From the NCBI GenBank assembly GCA_001657385.1, contig LYSZ01000005.1, positions 62,001-126,000 of the forward strand: a DNA stretch of 64,000 bases, in the 5' to 3' direction. Made by a program: the position numbers and the translations under genes. This document shows, piece by piece, positions 44,617 through 53,198 of the stretch. Below the pieces are notes generated by a model. It did not search any database. It saw only the letters and a program-made list of their open reading frames with translations, and was not told where the DNA came from. Positions within the stretch are counted from its first letter, which is position 1; each line of letters starts with the position of its first letter. Source of the stretch: Parvularcula sp. BBD 1991-13 (lineage in GTDB: Bacteria > Pseudomonadota > Alphaproteobacteria > Caulobacterales > Parvularculaceae).

Positions 44617-45026
44617 AAATCACCGCCGCCCGCCGTCCGCGCGAACTCGTCAACATCACGCCGCTGATCGACGTGGTGTTCATCCTGCTGGTGTTCTTCA
44701 TGCTCGCCGGCGCCATTGAGAAACCGGACGAAATCGAGGTCACGCCGCCGATCTCCGAAACCGAGCTTGCGAGCGCCGAAGAAGATGTCGTCATCCTCAT
44801 CGGCACCGACGGTTCGGTTGCGTTCCAGGGGCAGGTCATGCCGAGCGACGCGGAGCTTGTCCGCACCGCGACGGTCTGGTTCGCCGTCAGGCCTGACAGC
44901 TCGATCCAGTTGAAGGCCGACGCGGACGCCGACGCGGCCCGGGTGATCGAAGTGATGGAATTGCTGCGCGAGGCCGGGGCGCAATATCTTGTCCTGCTCA
45001 CGGTGGGGGGCGCGCCGTCGGAATGA
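44613..45026 (+). CDS. exbD: ExbD-type biopolymer transport protein (second copy)
   Basis: 137 residues from GTG 44613, translationally coupled to the first exbD. The TM helix ELVNITPLIDVVFILLVFFML with Asp20 is nearly the same as in the first copy, whereas the periplasmic domain (VILIGTDGSVAFQGQ, then SSIQLKADADADAARV) has diverged. Its stop overlaps the tonB start by four bases. Confidence 0.92.
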   Translation: MKITAARRPRELVNITPLIDVVFILLVFFMLAGAIEKPDEIEVTPPISETELASAEEDVVILIGTDGSVAFQGQVMPSDAELVRTATVWFAVRPDSSIQLKADADADAARVIEVMELLREAGAQYLVLLTVGGAPSE

Positions 45027-46201
45027 GCCGTGTAGAGACAAATAACCCCGCTCCTTTCGGAGATGTGTCGACCCCGGCGCCCAGTGCGCGCCTGTGGGCG
45101 ATCGGCGCGGGCGCCGCCGTCGCGGCGCATGCGCTCGCCGCCTTGCCGTTTCTGCCCGAGCCGGTTGCGCCGGCCGCCGTCGATCTCGACCAGGGGCCGG
45201 CGCTTGGCGTGCGGCTCGCGCCGCTGGTCACGCCCCCGGAAGCGCCGCCGCCGGACCCTGTCCCGGAGGTCGAGGAACAGGTCATTGAGGAACGCGCCTT
45301 CGACTCGCCGCCCCCCGCGCCGCCGGCGCGGCCGCGGGAATTGCCCGATCTGCCGGATATCAGCCCGAGGGCGGTGCCGGACCTGTGGCGCGGCGACGGC
45401 TCGGGCGGCGGCATCACGCTGGAAGAATACCTGGCGCTGAAAGACTGGCTCAACGCCGTCCGCACGGCGATCCTGAAAAACCTCTCCTACCCGCGCGAAG
45501 CGCGCGAACGGGGACTGACGGGATCGGCGCAGGTCATCGTGCTCGCCAACCGCGACGGCCGCATCGTTCAGTGGTCGTTCCGGCGACAGACCGGGCACGC
45601 CCTGCTCGACCGCGAGATCAAGCGCTCCATTGACGGGATCCGGCGGCTGCCGAGATTTCCCGAAGGCACGCAGTATGACGAACTGTCCTTCAGTGTGCCG
45701 ATCAGGTTTGCGCTTGTTTACGGCGCCGGCGATGCGCCGCCGCCGGCTTCCACCGCGCAGGCCGACGGCCAGTCTGGCGCTCAGGCCGGCGCGGGCGCTC
45801 CGGCGGCCGACAACACCCTGCCGGTGGCCCAGTTGCGTTATTGCGCCGGGGCCGCCGCAACGCTCGACGCGAACAGAACCGCGGTCGAGGCGCGCAAGCT
45901 AGAGCTTGAAGCCATGGCGAGCGAATACGAGCGCAGCATCGACCGTTACGAACGCCGCCGCCAGGAGCCGCCGCGCCGCGTCCTGCGCATGCGCGAGGAG
46001 TATGAAAGCGGCATCGACGCGTTCAACGCCAGCGTCGCCGCCTATCAGCGCGAAGCCCAGGCGTTTTCGAGCGTTTGCGGCGGCGGCAGCGCCACCTTCG
46101 AAAATTACGCTATCGCCTGCGGCCCTTATGTGGCGGGCGGCAATATCTATTGCGAAGCGTATGGCGATCTCTGGATGCGGCTTCGCGCGGGCGCGCGCTA
46201 A
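45023..46201 (+). CDS. tonB: TonB energy transducer with an additional C-terminal domain
   Basis: 392 residues. A single TM helix (about 23-45), a Pro-rich periplasmic linker (about 65-120), and a TonB C-terminal domain (about 142-221; NLSYPREARERGLTGSAQV, then SFSVPIRFAL). Most TonBs end here. This one continues through an Ala/Gly/Gln linker (222-256) into a further domain (257-392) with a coiled-coil-like stretch (ARKLELEAMASEYERSIDRY) and four cysteines (264, 332, 346, 357) that may form disulfides. I do not recognise this domain. It transmits the proton-motive force to TonB-dependent receptors such as the one at 27776. Confidence 0.88.
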   Translation: MSRVETNNPAPFGDVSTPAPSARLWAIGAGAAVAAHALAALPFLPEPVAPAAVDLDQGPALGVRLAPLVTPPEAPPPDPVPEVEEQVIEERAFDSPPPAPPARPRELPDLPDISPRAVPDLWRGDGSGGGITLEEYLALKDWLNAVRTAILKNLSYPREARERGLTGSAQVIVLANRDGRIVQWSFRRQTGHALLDREIKRSIDGIRRLPRFPEGTQYDELSFSVPIRFALVYGAGDAPPPASTAQADGQSGAQAGAGAPAADNTLPVAQLRYCAGAAATLDANRTAVEARKLELEAMASEYERSIDRYERRRQEPPRRVLRMREEYESGIDAFNASVAAYQREAQAFSSVCGGGSATFENYAIACGPYVAGGNIYCEAYGDLWMRLRAGAR

Positions 46202-46376
46202 ACCGCCGGACCGTCAATCTGCATCGCCCTATCCTTTGCGACGCAAAAGCATCTGTATTCTGAAGGGTGCGCGATGTTGGCGCTGCGGTTGAGGGTTTTT
46301 GTCCGTCACCTGCTTGCGGTATGCGCGGAAACGAGAAGCTTGACCCGGTTGCGGGCGCCGGTTCTCGGCGTCCGGC

Positions 46377-47171
46377 TCACCCTGTGCGCCCGGCGAGGTA
46401 ATCCTTGACGCGCTGATCGTCCGGGTCCGACAGGATTTTCTTCGGCGGGCCGAATTCGATCATTTCGCCGTAATGGAAGAACGCGATATCGTCGGCGACC
46501 CGCCCCGCCTGGGCGAGCGAATGAGTGACGATGACGACGCAGTACTGTTCGCGCAGCTCACGGATCAACGCCTCCACCCGGGCGGTGGCGTTGGGGTCGA
46601 GCGCCGAGCACGGCTCGTCCAGCAGAATCGCCCGCGGTTCGGCGGCGATGGCGCGGGCGATCACCAGCCGCTGTTGCTGACCGCCCGACAGTCCGAGGGC
46701 GGATTCCTCCAGCCTGTCGGCGACGTCATCCCACAAACCGACGCGCTTGAGGGCGCCCTCCACGCGCGCTTCGAGATCGCTCCTGCTTGCGGCGAGGCCG
46801 AGCACCCGCGGGCCGAAGGCGATGTTGTTGAAAATCGATTTTGGAAACGGGTTCGGCTTTTGAAACACCATGCCGATCTGGGCGCGCACATCCACCGGAT
46901 CGACGCCGTCGCCGTAAATATTCTCGCTGGCGAAAAAAACCTCGCCCGTCACATGCGCGCCCGGCGTCGTTTCGTGCATGCGGTTCAGGGTGCGCAGGAT
47001 CGTCGACTTGCCGCAGCCGGACGGCCCCATGAAAGCGGTGACGCGCCGGTCGCTGATGCTCAGATCGACCTCCTTGATGATTTTCTTGTCGCCGAAATAG
47101 GACGAGACTTTCCGGCAGCGGAAAATATCGTCCGTCATCGTTTTTTGTGTCCTGTCGATTACGTTCATCAC
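46377..47171 (-). CDS. pstB: Phosphate ABC transporter ATP-binding protein
   Basis: 264 residues; the start is MMNVIDRTQK or the ATG at residue 12 (MTDDIFRCRK). ATPase motifs: Walker A GPSGCGKST, Q-loop MVFQKPNPFPKS, signature LSGGQQQR and Walker B ILLDEPCSALDP, with the D- and H-loops intact (TVTHSL-like VIVTHSL). PstB powers phosphate uptake by PstSCA. It is the last gene of pstS-pstC-pstA-pstB; the gap from pstA is one base. Confidence 0.97.
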   Translation of the reverse strand: MMNVIDRTQKTMTDDIFRCRKVSSYFGDKKIIKEVDLSISDRRVTAFMGPSGCGKSTILRTLNRMHETTPGAHVTGEVFFASENIYGDGVDPVDVRAQIGMVFQKPNPFPKSIFNNIAFGPRVLGLAASRSDLEARVEGALKRVGLWDDVADRLEESALGLSGGQQQRLVIARAIAAEPRAILLDEPCSALDPNATARVEALIRELREQYCVVIVTHSLAQAGRVADDIAFFHYGEMIEFGPPKKILSDPDDQRVKDYLAGRTG

Positions 47172-47172
47172 A

Positions 47173-48444
47173 TCACCGTCGGAAAGGATCGAAACGACGC
47201 CGGGCGTAGGCGGCCGCGCCGTTCAGCATGATCAGCAGGGTGAGAAGGACGATAACGGCGCCGGCGGTCTTTTCCACGAAGGCGCGTTCCGGCGATTCCG
47301 CCCACAAATAAACCAGCACCGGCAGCGCCGAGGAGGGGTCGAGCGCGCTCGACGGCGGGGTTGCGACAAAGGCGACCATGCCGATGAGCAGGAGCGGCGC
47401 GGTCTCGCCCAGGGCCTGCGCGAAGCCGATGATGACGCCGGTGATGATCCCCGGCGCCGCGGCGGGCAGGATCGGGTTCATCACGGCGTCAAGGCGCGAC
47501 GCGCCCAGCGCCTGCGCGCCTTCTTTCAGGGACAGCGGCAGGGCGCGCAAGGCGGCGCGCGTCGCGATGATGATCGTCGGCAGGGTCATCAGCGCCAGGA
47601 CAAGCCCGCCCACCAGCGGCGCCGAGCGCGGCAGGCCGAAAAAGATGATGAAGGCGGTCAGTCCCAAAAGCCCGAAGACGATGGAAGGAACGGCGGCGAG
47701 ATTGTTGATGTTGATCTCGAGAAAATCGGTAAGGCGGTTTTTCGGCGCGAATTCCTCCAGAAAGACCGCGGTCGCGACGCCGAGCGGCGCGGCGACGGCG
47801 ACGCCCAGCCCGACGGCCATGAGCGAGCCGATCACGCCGGCCATGACGCCCGCCAGTTCCGGATAACTCGAATCCCCGTGCGCGATGAACCCGCCGTTAA
47901 AGCTGCGCCGCATGCGCCCCTGCGCGTCAAGCGCGTCGATCCAGTCCATTTGACGGTCGGTCAGGATCCGACGGTCCGGCGGGTCGTCGCGCGATACCGC
48001 GCCCTTCAGATAGAGGTCCGCGTCGTCGGAAAGCGGGGCGCGGATTGTAATCCGCTCGCCGATCAGCGCCGGCGTGTCGGCGACGCGCCGGGCAAGGTCG
48101 AATTCCGCCCCCGGAGAAACCAGTCCCTGAAGCGCGCGCAGGTTGGCACGGTCGCCGACCTCGGGGAACGCCGTCTGCAGCGCATTGCGAACGACGCTGC
48201 GGTAGTCCGCAGTGCGAACGGAAAGCGACGTCGCCTCGCCCTCCAGCGCCAGCGTGTCCCGGTCCAGCGTCACATCGAGTTCGACATCGTAACGCCAGAA
48301 GGCGCCAAGCCCGAGCGTCAGCACCCCGCCGATCAAAAGGACGAGGGTGCCCGCGGCCGCGCCGAGCGACAGGAGGCCCGCGGCGCGGAAGGCGATTTCG
48401 AAGCGCCGCCGGCGCTGGCGGCGTGACAGCATTCCCTCACTCAT
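47173..48444 (-). CDS. pstA: Phosphate ABC transporter permease PstA
   Basis: 423 residues from ATG 48444 (MSEGMLSRRQ), overlapping the pstC stop by eight bases. An N-terminal TM helix (AAGTLVLLIGGVLTLG) is followed by a roughly 150-residue periplasmic-type domain before the permease core (DUF3333 layout, common in alphaproteobacteria). The core shows EFAPKNRLTDFLEININNLAAVPSIVFG and ALRALPLSLKEGAQALGASR (coupling helix EAA motif). Confidence 0.95.
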   Translation of the reverse strand: MSEGMLSRRQRRRRFEIAFRAAGLLSLGAAAGTLVLLIGGVLTLGLGAFWRYDVELDVTLDRDTLALEGEATSLSVRTADYRSVVRNALQTAFPEVGDRANLRALQGLVSPGAEFDLARRVADTPALIGERITIRAPLSDDADLYLKGAVSRDDPPDRRILTDRQMDWIDALDAQGRMRRSFNGGFIAHGDSSYPELAGVMAGVIGSLMAVGLGVAVAAPLGVATAVFLEEFAPKNRLTDFLEININNLAAVPSIVFGLLGLTAFIIFFGLPRSAPLVGGLVLALMTLPTIIIATRAALRALPLSLKEGAQALGASRLDAVMNPILPAAAPGIITGVIIGFAQALGETAPLLLIGMVAFVATPPSSALDPSSALPVLVYLWAESPERAFVEKTAGAVIVLLTLLIMLNGAAAYARRRFDPFRR

Positions 48445-49654
48445 AACGCATCCTGAATTGCTTGACGGTGAGCAGCGCGACGACATTGAGCGCGAGCGTG
48501 ATCAGGAACAGGAGCAGGCCGATGGCGAAGGCGGCGAGCGTCTTGGCGGAGTCGAATTCCTGGTCGCCGGTGAGCAGGGCGACGATCTGTACGGTCATGG
48601 TGGTGACGCGCTCCAGCGGATTGAAGGTGAGGTTGGCGCTGCGGCTCGCCGCCATGACGACGATCATGGTCTCGCCAACCGCGCGCGAGACCGCCAAGAG
48701 GAACGCCCCGACCAGTCCCGGCGCGGCGGCGGGCAGGATCACCTTCAGGATCGTCTCCGACTTGGTGGCGCCCAGCGCGTACGAGCCTTCGCGCAAGGAT
48801 GGCGGGATCGCCGACATGACGTCGTGGCTGAGGGAGGACACGAACGGGATGATCATCACCCCCATGACCAGACCGGCGGCGAGGGCGTTCTGGGCCGGCA
48901 CGTCGAGGGCGATCCCGGCGCTCGCCGCCAGCCCCATGGCGAACCGGCTCACCGCCGGACCCACGATCAGCAGCGCAAAAAATCCGTATACCACGGTCGG
49001 AACGCCGGCGAGCAACTCCAGGACCAGCTTCAGCCCGTCGCGAAGACGCCGGCTTGCATAGGTTTCAAGATAGATCGCCGCCATCAGGCCGATCGGAACC
49101 GCGACCGCCATGGCGATCCCGGTCACGAGCAGCGTGCCGGTGATGAGAGGCAACACGCCGAACGCCCCTTCGCTCGCCACCTGGTCGGCGCGGATGGCGG
49201 TTTGCGGGCTCCATGCGCCGCCGAAGAGAAATTCATGGACCGGCACCTTGCTGAAAAACAGGACCGACTCAACGATCAGGGTCAGGAATATGCCGAAGGT
49301 GGTGATGACGGCGATGCCCGCGATCCCGGCCATGACGCCGGTGGCGGATGTTTCCAGCGCCTTGCGGGCGTGAAAGGCCGGCCGCACGCGCCAGGCGGCG
49401 AGGCCGCCCGCGGCCGCGCCGGCGGCGGCGGCCCAGGCGAAAGCCTGCGGCGCGCCGTCCAGGGCGACCAGCGCGACAAGGCCCGCCAGCGCCATGGCCG
49501 CAGCCGCGGCGAAAGCGGCGAAGCGGCCCGCATAGCGTTCGTTCAGACGTTTGTCGCCGAACGCCGCCGCGGCGACGGCCCGGCGCCGGCCTGCGTAACG
49601 GGCGAGCGCGATCACGGCGGAAAGTACGAGGAGCCAGAACAGCGCGCCGGTCAT
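48437..49654 (-). CDS. pstC: Phosphate ABC transporter permease PstC
   Basis: 405 residues. N-terminal helix and soluble region, then six permease helices: FGVLPLITGTLLVTGIAMAVAVPIGLMAAIYLE, LVLELLAGVPTVVYGFFAL, and the EAA loop PSLREGSYALGATKSETIL. It pairs with PstA to form the membrane channel. The ATG overlaps the pstS stop by four bases. Confidence 0.95.
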   Translation of the reverse strand: MTGALFWLLVLSAVIALARYAGRRRAVAAAAFGDKRLNERYAGRFAAFAAAAAMALAGLVALVALDGAPQAFAWAAAAGAAAGGLAAWRVRPAFHARKALETSATGVMAGIAGIAVITTFGIFLTLIVESVLFFSKVPVHEFLFGGAWSPQTAIRADQVASEGAFGVLPLITGTLLVTGIAMAVAVPIGLMAAIYLETYASRRLRDGLKLVLELLAGVPTVVYGFFALLIVGPAVSRFAMGLAASAGIALDVPAQNALAAGLVMGVMIIPFVSSLSHDVMSAIPPSLREGSYALGATKSETILKVILPAAAPGLVGAFLLAVSRAVGETMIVVMAASRSANLTFNPLERVTTMTVQIVALLTGDQEFDSAKTLAAFAIGLLLFLITLALNVVALLTVKQFRMRYE

Positions 49655-50712
49655 GGCGTTTCTCCGCCGACGCCGCCGGCGTCCGCGCCGGTCTCGCGCC
49701 CGGTTCCTTCGATGCGCTGCGCCAGCGCCGCCGCCTTGCGCCGTTCTTCGCGCCGTTCGTCCGGCGCCAGCGGGATCAGGCCTTTTTCAACCACATAGCC
49801 ATAGGGGCCGACGGCGCTTTCGCTGGTGAACTCCAGGATGTAAGCCGCCACCTCGCGGTTCGCGCGCTGCGTCTCGGTGTAGAAGTACAGCGAACGCGCA
49901 AGCGGGTAGGCGCCGCCGGCGATGGCGTCGAAATCCGGCGCCGCGCCCTCGACCGCAACGCCGTCGATGATCGCCCGGTTCTGGTCGTAAAAGGAATAGC
50001 CGAACACCCCCAGCGCATAGGGCGACTGGCGAATGATCTGGATGATGGCGTTGTCGTTCTCGCCCTCGTCGATCCAGCGTCCGTCCTCGCGCAGCGCGCC
50101 GGCGCGGGCGGCGAAGGCGTCCGGGTCGGTTTGCTTGAGGGCGGCGAGGGCCGGGGTCGCCTGCGCGCCCGCCTCCAGGGCCAGTTCGACAAAGGCGTCG
50201 CGCGTGCCCGAGGTGGGCGGCGGCCCGTGCGCCTCGATCGGGACGGCGGGCAGGGACGGGTCGACCTCCGACCAGAGCGCGTGCGGGTTCGGCGCGAAAC
50301 CGTCCGCGGCCGGCAGATCCTTGGCGAGGCCTCGATAAAGCTGGTCGAGGGTCAGCGCGCGCAGCGGATTGTTCCGGCTGGCCGCGATGACGATGCCGTC
50401 ATGGCCGATGCGGAATTGAACGATCTCGCCATGGCCGTTGCGCGCGCACAGGTCCCGTTCGCTCTTTTTGATGGCGCGCGAGGCGTTGGCGATGTCGATG
50501 GGGCTGCCTGCGGCGCAAAAGGCCTGGAAGCCGCCGCCGGTGCCGGTCATTTCGATGACCGGCGCGGCGGCGTTGAACTTCACCGCGTAATGCTCAGCGA
50601 CCGTGCGCGCAAAGGGAAACACCGTGGATGACCCGGAGATGCGCACCGCGTCGTCCGGCGCGGAACAGGCGCCGAAGGCGAGCATGGCGAGAACAGGGGC
50701 GAGTATCCGCAT
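49651..50712 (-). CDS. pstS: Phosphate ABC transporter substrate-binding protein
   Basis: 353 residues. A short signal (MRILAPVLAMLAFGACSA) that is possibly a lipoprotein signal with Cys16, then the phosphate-binding core: VRISGSSTVFPFARTVAEHY (phosphate loop GSSTV), VIEMTGTGGGFQAFC, RNNPLRALTLDQLY, and GTRDAFVELAL. Extracts phosphate in the periplasm for PstCAB. First gene of the operon; candidate Pho boxes lie upstream at 50748 and 50840. Confidence 0.95.
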   Translation of the reverse strand: MRILAPVLAMLAFGACSAPDDAVRISGSSTVFPFARTVAEHYAVKFNAAAPVIEMTGTGGGFQAFCAAGSPIDIANASRAIKKSERDLCARNGHGEIVQFRIGHDGIVIAASRNNPLRALTLDQLYRGLAKDLPAADGFAPNPHALWSEVDPSLPAVPIEAHGPPPTSGTRDAFVELALEAGAQATPALAALKQTDPDAFAARAGALREDGRWIDEGENDNAIIQIIRQSPYALGVFGYSFYDQNRAIIDGVAVEGAAPDFDAIAGGAYPLARSLYFYTETQRANREVAAYILEFTSESAVGPYGYVVEKGLIPLAPDERREERRKAAALAQRIEGTGRETGADAGGVGGETP

Positions 50713-50747
50713 GGGTCTGCCTGTAGCGATAACCGACTTCCCATGAA

Positions 50748-50765
50748 ATCGTGCTTTTGTGACAG
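50748..50765 (-). promoter_or_regulatory. Candidate Pho box (half-strong) upstream of pstS
   Basis: On the minus strand CTGTCACAAAAGCACGAT: a perfect CTGTCAC half, AT spacer, weak second half. It sits 36 bases before the pstS start in the correct orientation for PhoB control. Confidence 0.4.
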
Positions 50766-50839
50766 TTCTATCTCGAAAACGAACTTCATTATTGTTTTCA
50801 GCCGGTTATTCCGCGGCGGGCGGGGTCGCGCGACCGGTC

Positions 50840-50857
50840 CCGTCACAAAACTGTCCG
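50840..50857 (+). promoter_or_regulatory. Candidate Pho box on the plus strand
   Basis: CCGTCACAAAACTGTCCG matches the E. coli consensus CTGTCATAAAACTGTCAT well (14 of 18 by eye, half sites 11 bases apart). It lies about 130 bases from pstS, oriented away from it. It could serve the pst promoter or a transcript leading to the tRNA. Confidence 0.45.
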
Positions 50858-50962
50858 CAGGCCGCACGGACCGAGCGGCAAGCGGCGGCCGCCGCGGGAC
50901 GGACGGGCGGCCCTCGCCGATGTTGCGCTATCCCCGCCGAAGCGCTATAGGCGCTGTTCCCC

Positions 50963-51052
50963 GGAGAGGTGCCGGAGTGGTCGAACGGGGCGGTCTCGAA
51001 AACCGTTGTGCGGGCAACCGTACCGAGGGTTCGAATCCCTCTCTCTCCGCCA
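50963..51052 (+). tRNA. tRNA-Ser (anticodon CGA)
   Basis: 90 nucleotides with CCA encoded. Acceptor arm GGAGAGG pairs with TCTCTCC (one G-T pair); anticodon stem GCGGT/ACCGT, loop CTCGAAA gives anticodon CGA (decodes UCG); a long variable arm (TGTGCGGGCAACCGTACC) marks class II Ser tRNA; T arm GAGGG-TTCGAAT-CCCTC is perfect. No integrase or partial copy of its 3' end was seen nearby. Confidence 0.95.
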
Positions 51053-51380
51053 TTGCCGATCTCACGCTTGCTCGCTTGGCTGGCCGCCTGGAACGCGGTC
51101 GCGTTCTTGCGCCGAGGTTGAGCTTCGTTCGAAACGCTCCGCCATCATCTTGCTCGCAACGGCTTGCATCGTCTGCCGCTATGCGCGGCGGCGGTGGCTC
51201 GGCCATTCATGCCGCACACAAACAAAGCCGGGCGGCGTCGATCGTGAAACCCGGCAAGGGGTTGGTTTTACACCGCGGGTCGCGGCGTTACTATATGCTG
51301 GCGAAGGCGGGCCGCGTAACCCGAGAGCGCCAACATAACCGTCGTGATGAAAATTGCGGCTCAGGAAACAGGATAAACCG
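51053..51380. other. Intergenic region downstream of tRNA-Ser
   Basis: 328 bases between the tRNA and the next gene. Open frames exist on both strands, but none has a recognisable family or good ribosome site. I see no direct repeat of the tRNA end and no attachment site. The last bases (AGGAAACAGGA) form the ribosome site of the next gene. Confidence 0.4.
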
Positions 51381-51674
51381 ATGATCGAATTTACCGCGCC
51401 GATGATCGACGCCATCTTGGCGGCCGTCGCCATTGAGTTTCTGGCGCTTGCCTATCTGTTGCGCCGGGCGGCGCGGGGATTTCTGATCGCGCCGCTGTTT
51501 TTCTTTCTTGCATCCGGCGCGGCCTTGATGGTCGCGCTGCGTTTTTCCCTCGACGGCGCGCAGGCGCCGCTCATCGCGATCCCGATGCTGGCGGCGCTAT
51601 TCCTGCACGCGACATTTCTCGCCCTCAGCTATCGAAGCTTCGGCGCGGACCGCCCGCCCCGCGCCGGAAAGTAA
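51381..51674 (+). CDS. Small hypothetical membrane protein
   Basis: 97 residues from ATG 51381 with AGGAAACAGGA upstream. Three hydrophobic segments are visible: about 9-27, 33-52 and 63-82 (IDAILAAVAIEFLALAYLL, FLIAPLFFFLASGAALMVAL, and LIAIPMLAALFLHATFLAL). It ends with a basic, Pro-rich tail. No family recognised. Probably an inner-membrane protein. Confidence 0.6.
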   Translation: MIEFTAPMIDAILAAVAIEFLALAYLLRRAARGFLIAPLFFFLASGAALMVALRFSLDGAQAPLIAIPMLAALFLHATFLALSYRSFGADRPPRAGK

Positions 51675-51865
51675 TTCGTATACCCCGTCTTGAGCTGTCC
51701 CGCCTGTGCCGCCCCGCATGCGCCTGCCCGCATGCGTATGCGCGGGTGGGCCTCTGCGGGTGTGCCTGTGCGCGTGCGTCTGGCCGACATGCGCTCCGGC
51801 GCCTGGCGCCCGTCGTGGCGCGTAATCCCCTTCGGCGCTGTCGCGCCGCCGCCTGTCCGGTATAG

Positions 51866-51883
51866 CGTCAAGTATAATTGACA
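51866..51883 (+). promoter_or_regulatory. PpsR/CrtJ-like palindrome overlapping a -10 element
   Basis: CGTCAAGTATAATTGACA has the form YGT-N12-ACA with only the first base off the TGT-N12-ACA consensus. The palindrome includes TATAAT. It lies about 50 bases before the ATP-grasp gene. Assigned from pattern only. Confidence 0.45.
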
Positions 51884-51932
51884 ATGGCAAGGAGCCAGCT
51901 AGAGTTACAGCAAAACGGAGCTTGGCGAACCC

Positions 51933-53198
51933 ATGCATCGTGCCGTTCTTCTCACGCTTGGCCGGTTGCCGAAAGGACTGGAGCTTGCGCGCTGCCTGCA
52001 TCGGGCGGGATGGTCAGTCTACGTCGCCGATCCGTTTGCGACGCATCTTTCCATGCCGTCGCGCGCCGTCAAACGCAGCTTTCGCGTTGCGGCGCCGAAC
52101 CATGATCTTGACCGGTTCAACAGCGACATCCTTTCAATCATCGAGCAATACGGGATCACCCATGTGGCGCCGGTATCCGAAGAAGCGCTTTATGTGGCGC
52201 GGCTCGCCGACCGGTTTCCGCCTTCCGTTACGCTCCTGACGGCGCCGTTCGACGCGCTTATCCGCGTTCATGACAAGCTGACATTTATTGAAACGGCGCG
52301 TTCAGCCGGATTGCCTGCGCCCGAAACCCATGTCGCCTCAAGCGCCGCCGCGGCGGCCCTGGCGCGACGCGCCGATTACGTGGTGAAGCCAAGACTCGGC
52401 TGTTCCGGCATGGGGCTCAGATTCGGCGCGGCGGGCGCACCGCTCGCGGCGGCGGAAACATCGCCGGCGACAATCGTGCAGGAGCGCGTGCGCGGGCGCG
52501 AACTCAGTTCGCTCTCCTTTGTCCGCGAGGGCGCCGTTCTCGGCGGCGTTCTCTATGAAGGGCGCGTCTTCGCCGGGACCGTGGCGACCAATTTCGCGCG
52601 CGTCGACGACGCCCCCGCCGTCGAGGCCTGGATCGCGGCCTTCACGGCCCGAACCGGATGGACCGGCTTTATCGCCTTTGATTTCATTGCGGATGACGAC
52701 GGGGGCGTCTGGCCGATCGAATGCAATCCGCGCCTGACGAGCGGCGTTCATTTTTTCGACCATGACGATCTCGCCGCCGCCATCGCCGGCGACCGGCGCG
52801 ACGGCGATGGCGGCGGGATCAAGCTGAAGCCGCAAGGGCAGTTCCAGGAAGGCCATACGACGCTTGTCAAGGTTTATGAAGCGATGTTCCGGCCACGTTT
52901 GTTTGCGCGCCGTCTCGGACAGATGCTGGCCGCGCGCGATGTGTTGTGGTCGTGGCGCGATCCGGCGCCGTTCCTGCTGATGACGCCGGCGTCGTGGCCG
53001 ATCCTCGCCGAAGTCATTTTCAAGGGCGCCGCTTTTGGCGAGGCCGCCACGAGAGATATCGAATGGCGCCCGCCGCAGGCGACGGGGCCTGGGGGAATTG
53101 CTGGCGCAGTCTCCGGGGCAATCCCCGGGACGGCCCCTGCGGCGGGCGCGGTCCGCGTCTCAGAAAATTCGTTTACGGCGCATGAAACCGCGGTTTGA
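51933..53198 (+). CDS. ATP-grasp domain-containing protein
   Basis: 421 residues. ATP-grasp layout: an N-terminal Rossmann-like preATP-grasp region (AVLLTLGRLPKGLELARCLHRAG), then YVVKPRLGCSGMGLRFG (Lys and the glycine loop), VQERVRGRELSSLSFV, and the metal-binding FIAFDFIADDDGGVWPIECNPRLTSGVHFF. Residues 290-345 vary. Such enzymes ligate a carboxylate to an amine or thiol with ATP; the substrate is unknown. Preceded by the PpsR-like palindrome and overlapping the convergent P450 by 26 bases. Confidence 0.85.
   Translation: MHRAVLLTLGRLPKGLELARCLHRAGWSVYVADPFATHLSMPSRAVKRSFRVAAPNHDLDRFNSDILSIIEQYGITHVAPVSEEALYVARLADRFPPSVTLLTAPFDALIRVHDKLTFIETARSAGLPAPETHVASSAAAAALARRADYVVKPRLGCSGMGLRFGAAGAPLAAAETSPATIVQERVRGRELSSLSFVREGAVLGGVLYEGRVFAGTVATNFARVDDAPAVEAWIAAFTARTGWTGFIAFDFIADDDGGVWPIECNPRLTSGVHFFDHDDLAAAIAGDRRDGDGGGIKLKPQGQFQEGHTTLVKVYEAMFRPRLFARRLGQMLAARDVLWSWRDPAPFLLMTPASWPILAEVIFKGAAFGEAATRDIEWRPPQATGPGGIAGAVSGAIPGTAPAAGAVRVSENSFTAHETAV

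Noticed and set aside
46202-46376. Terminator between convergent tonB and pstB
   Set aside because: Some GC-rich symmetry near 46340-46370 exists, but there is no stable stem with a T tract.
50963-51380. tRNA-Ser as integration site of a mobile element
   Set aside because: No integrase, no direct repeat of the tRNA 3' end and no change in gene character follow; the neighbouring genes look chromosomal.
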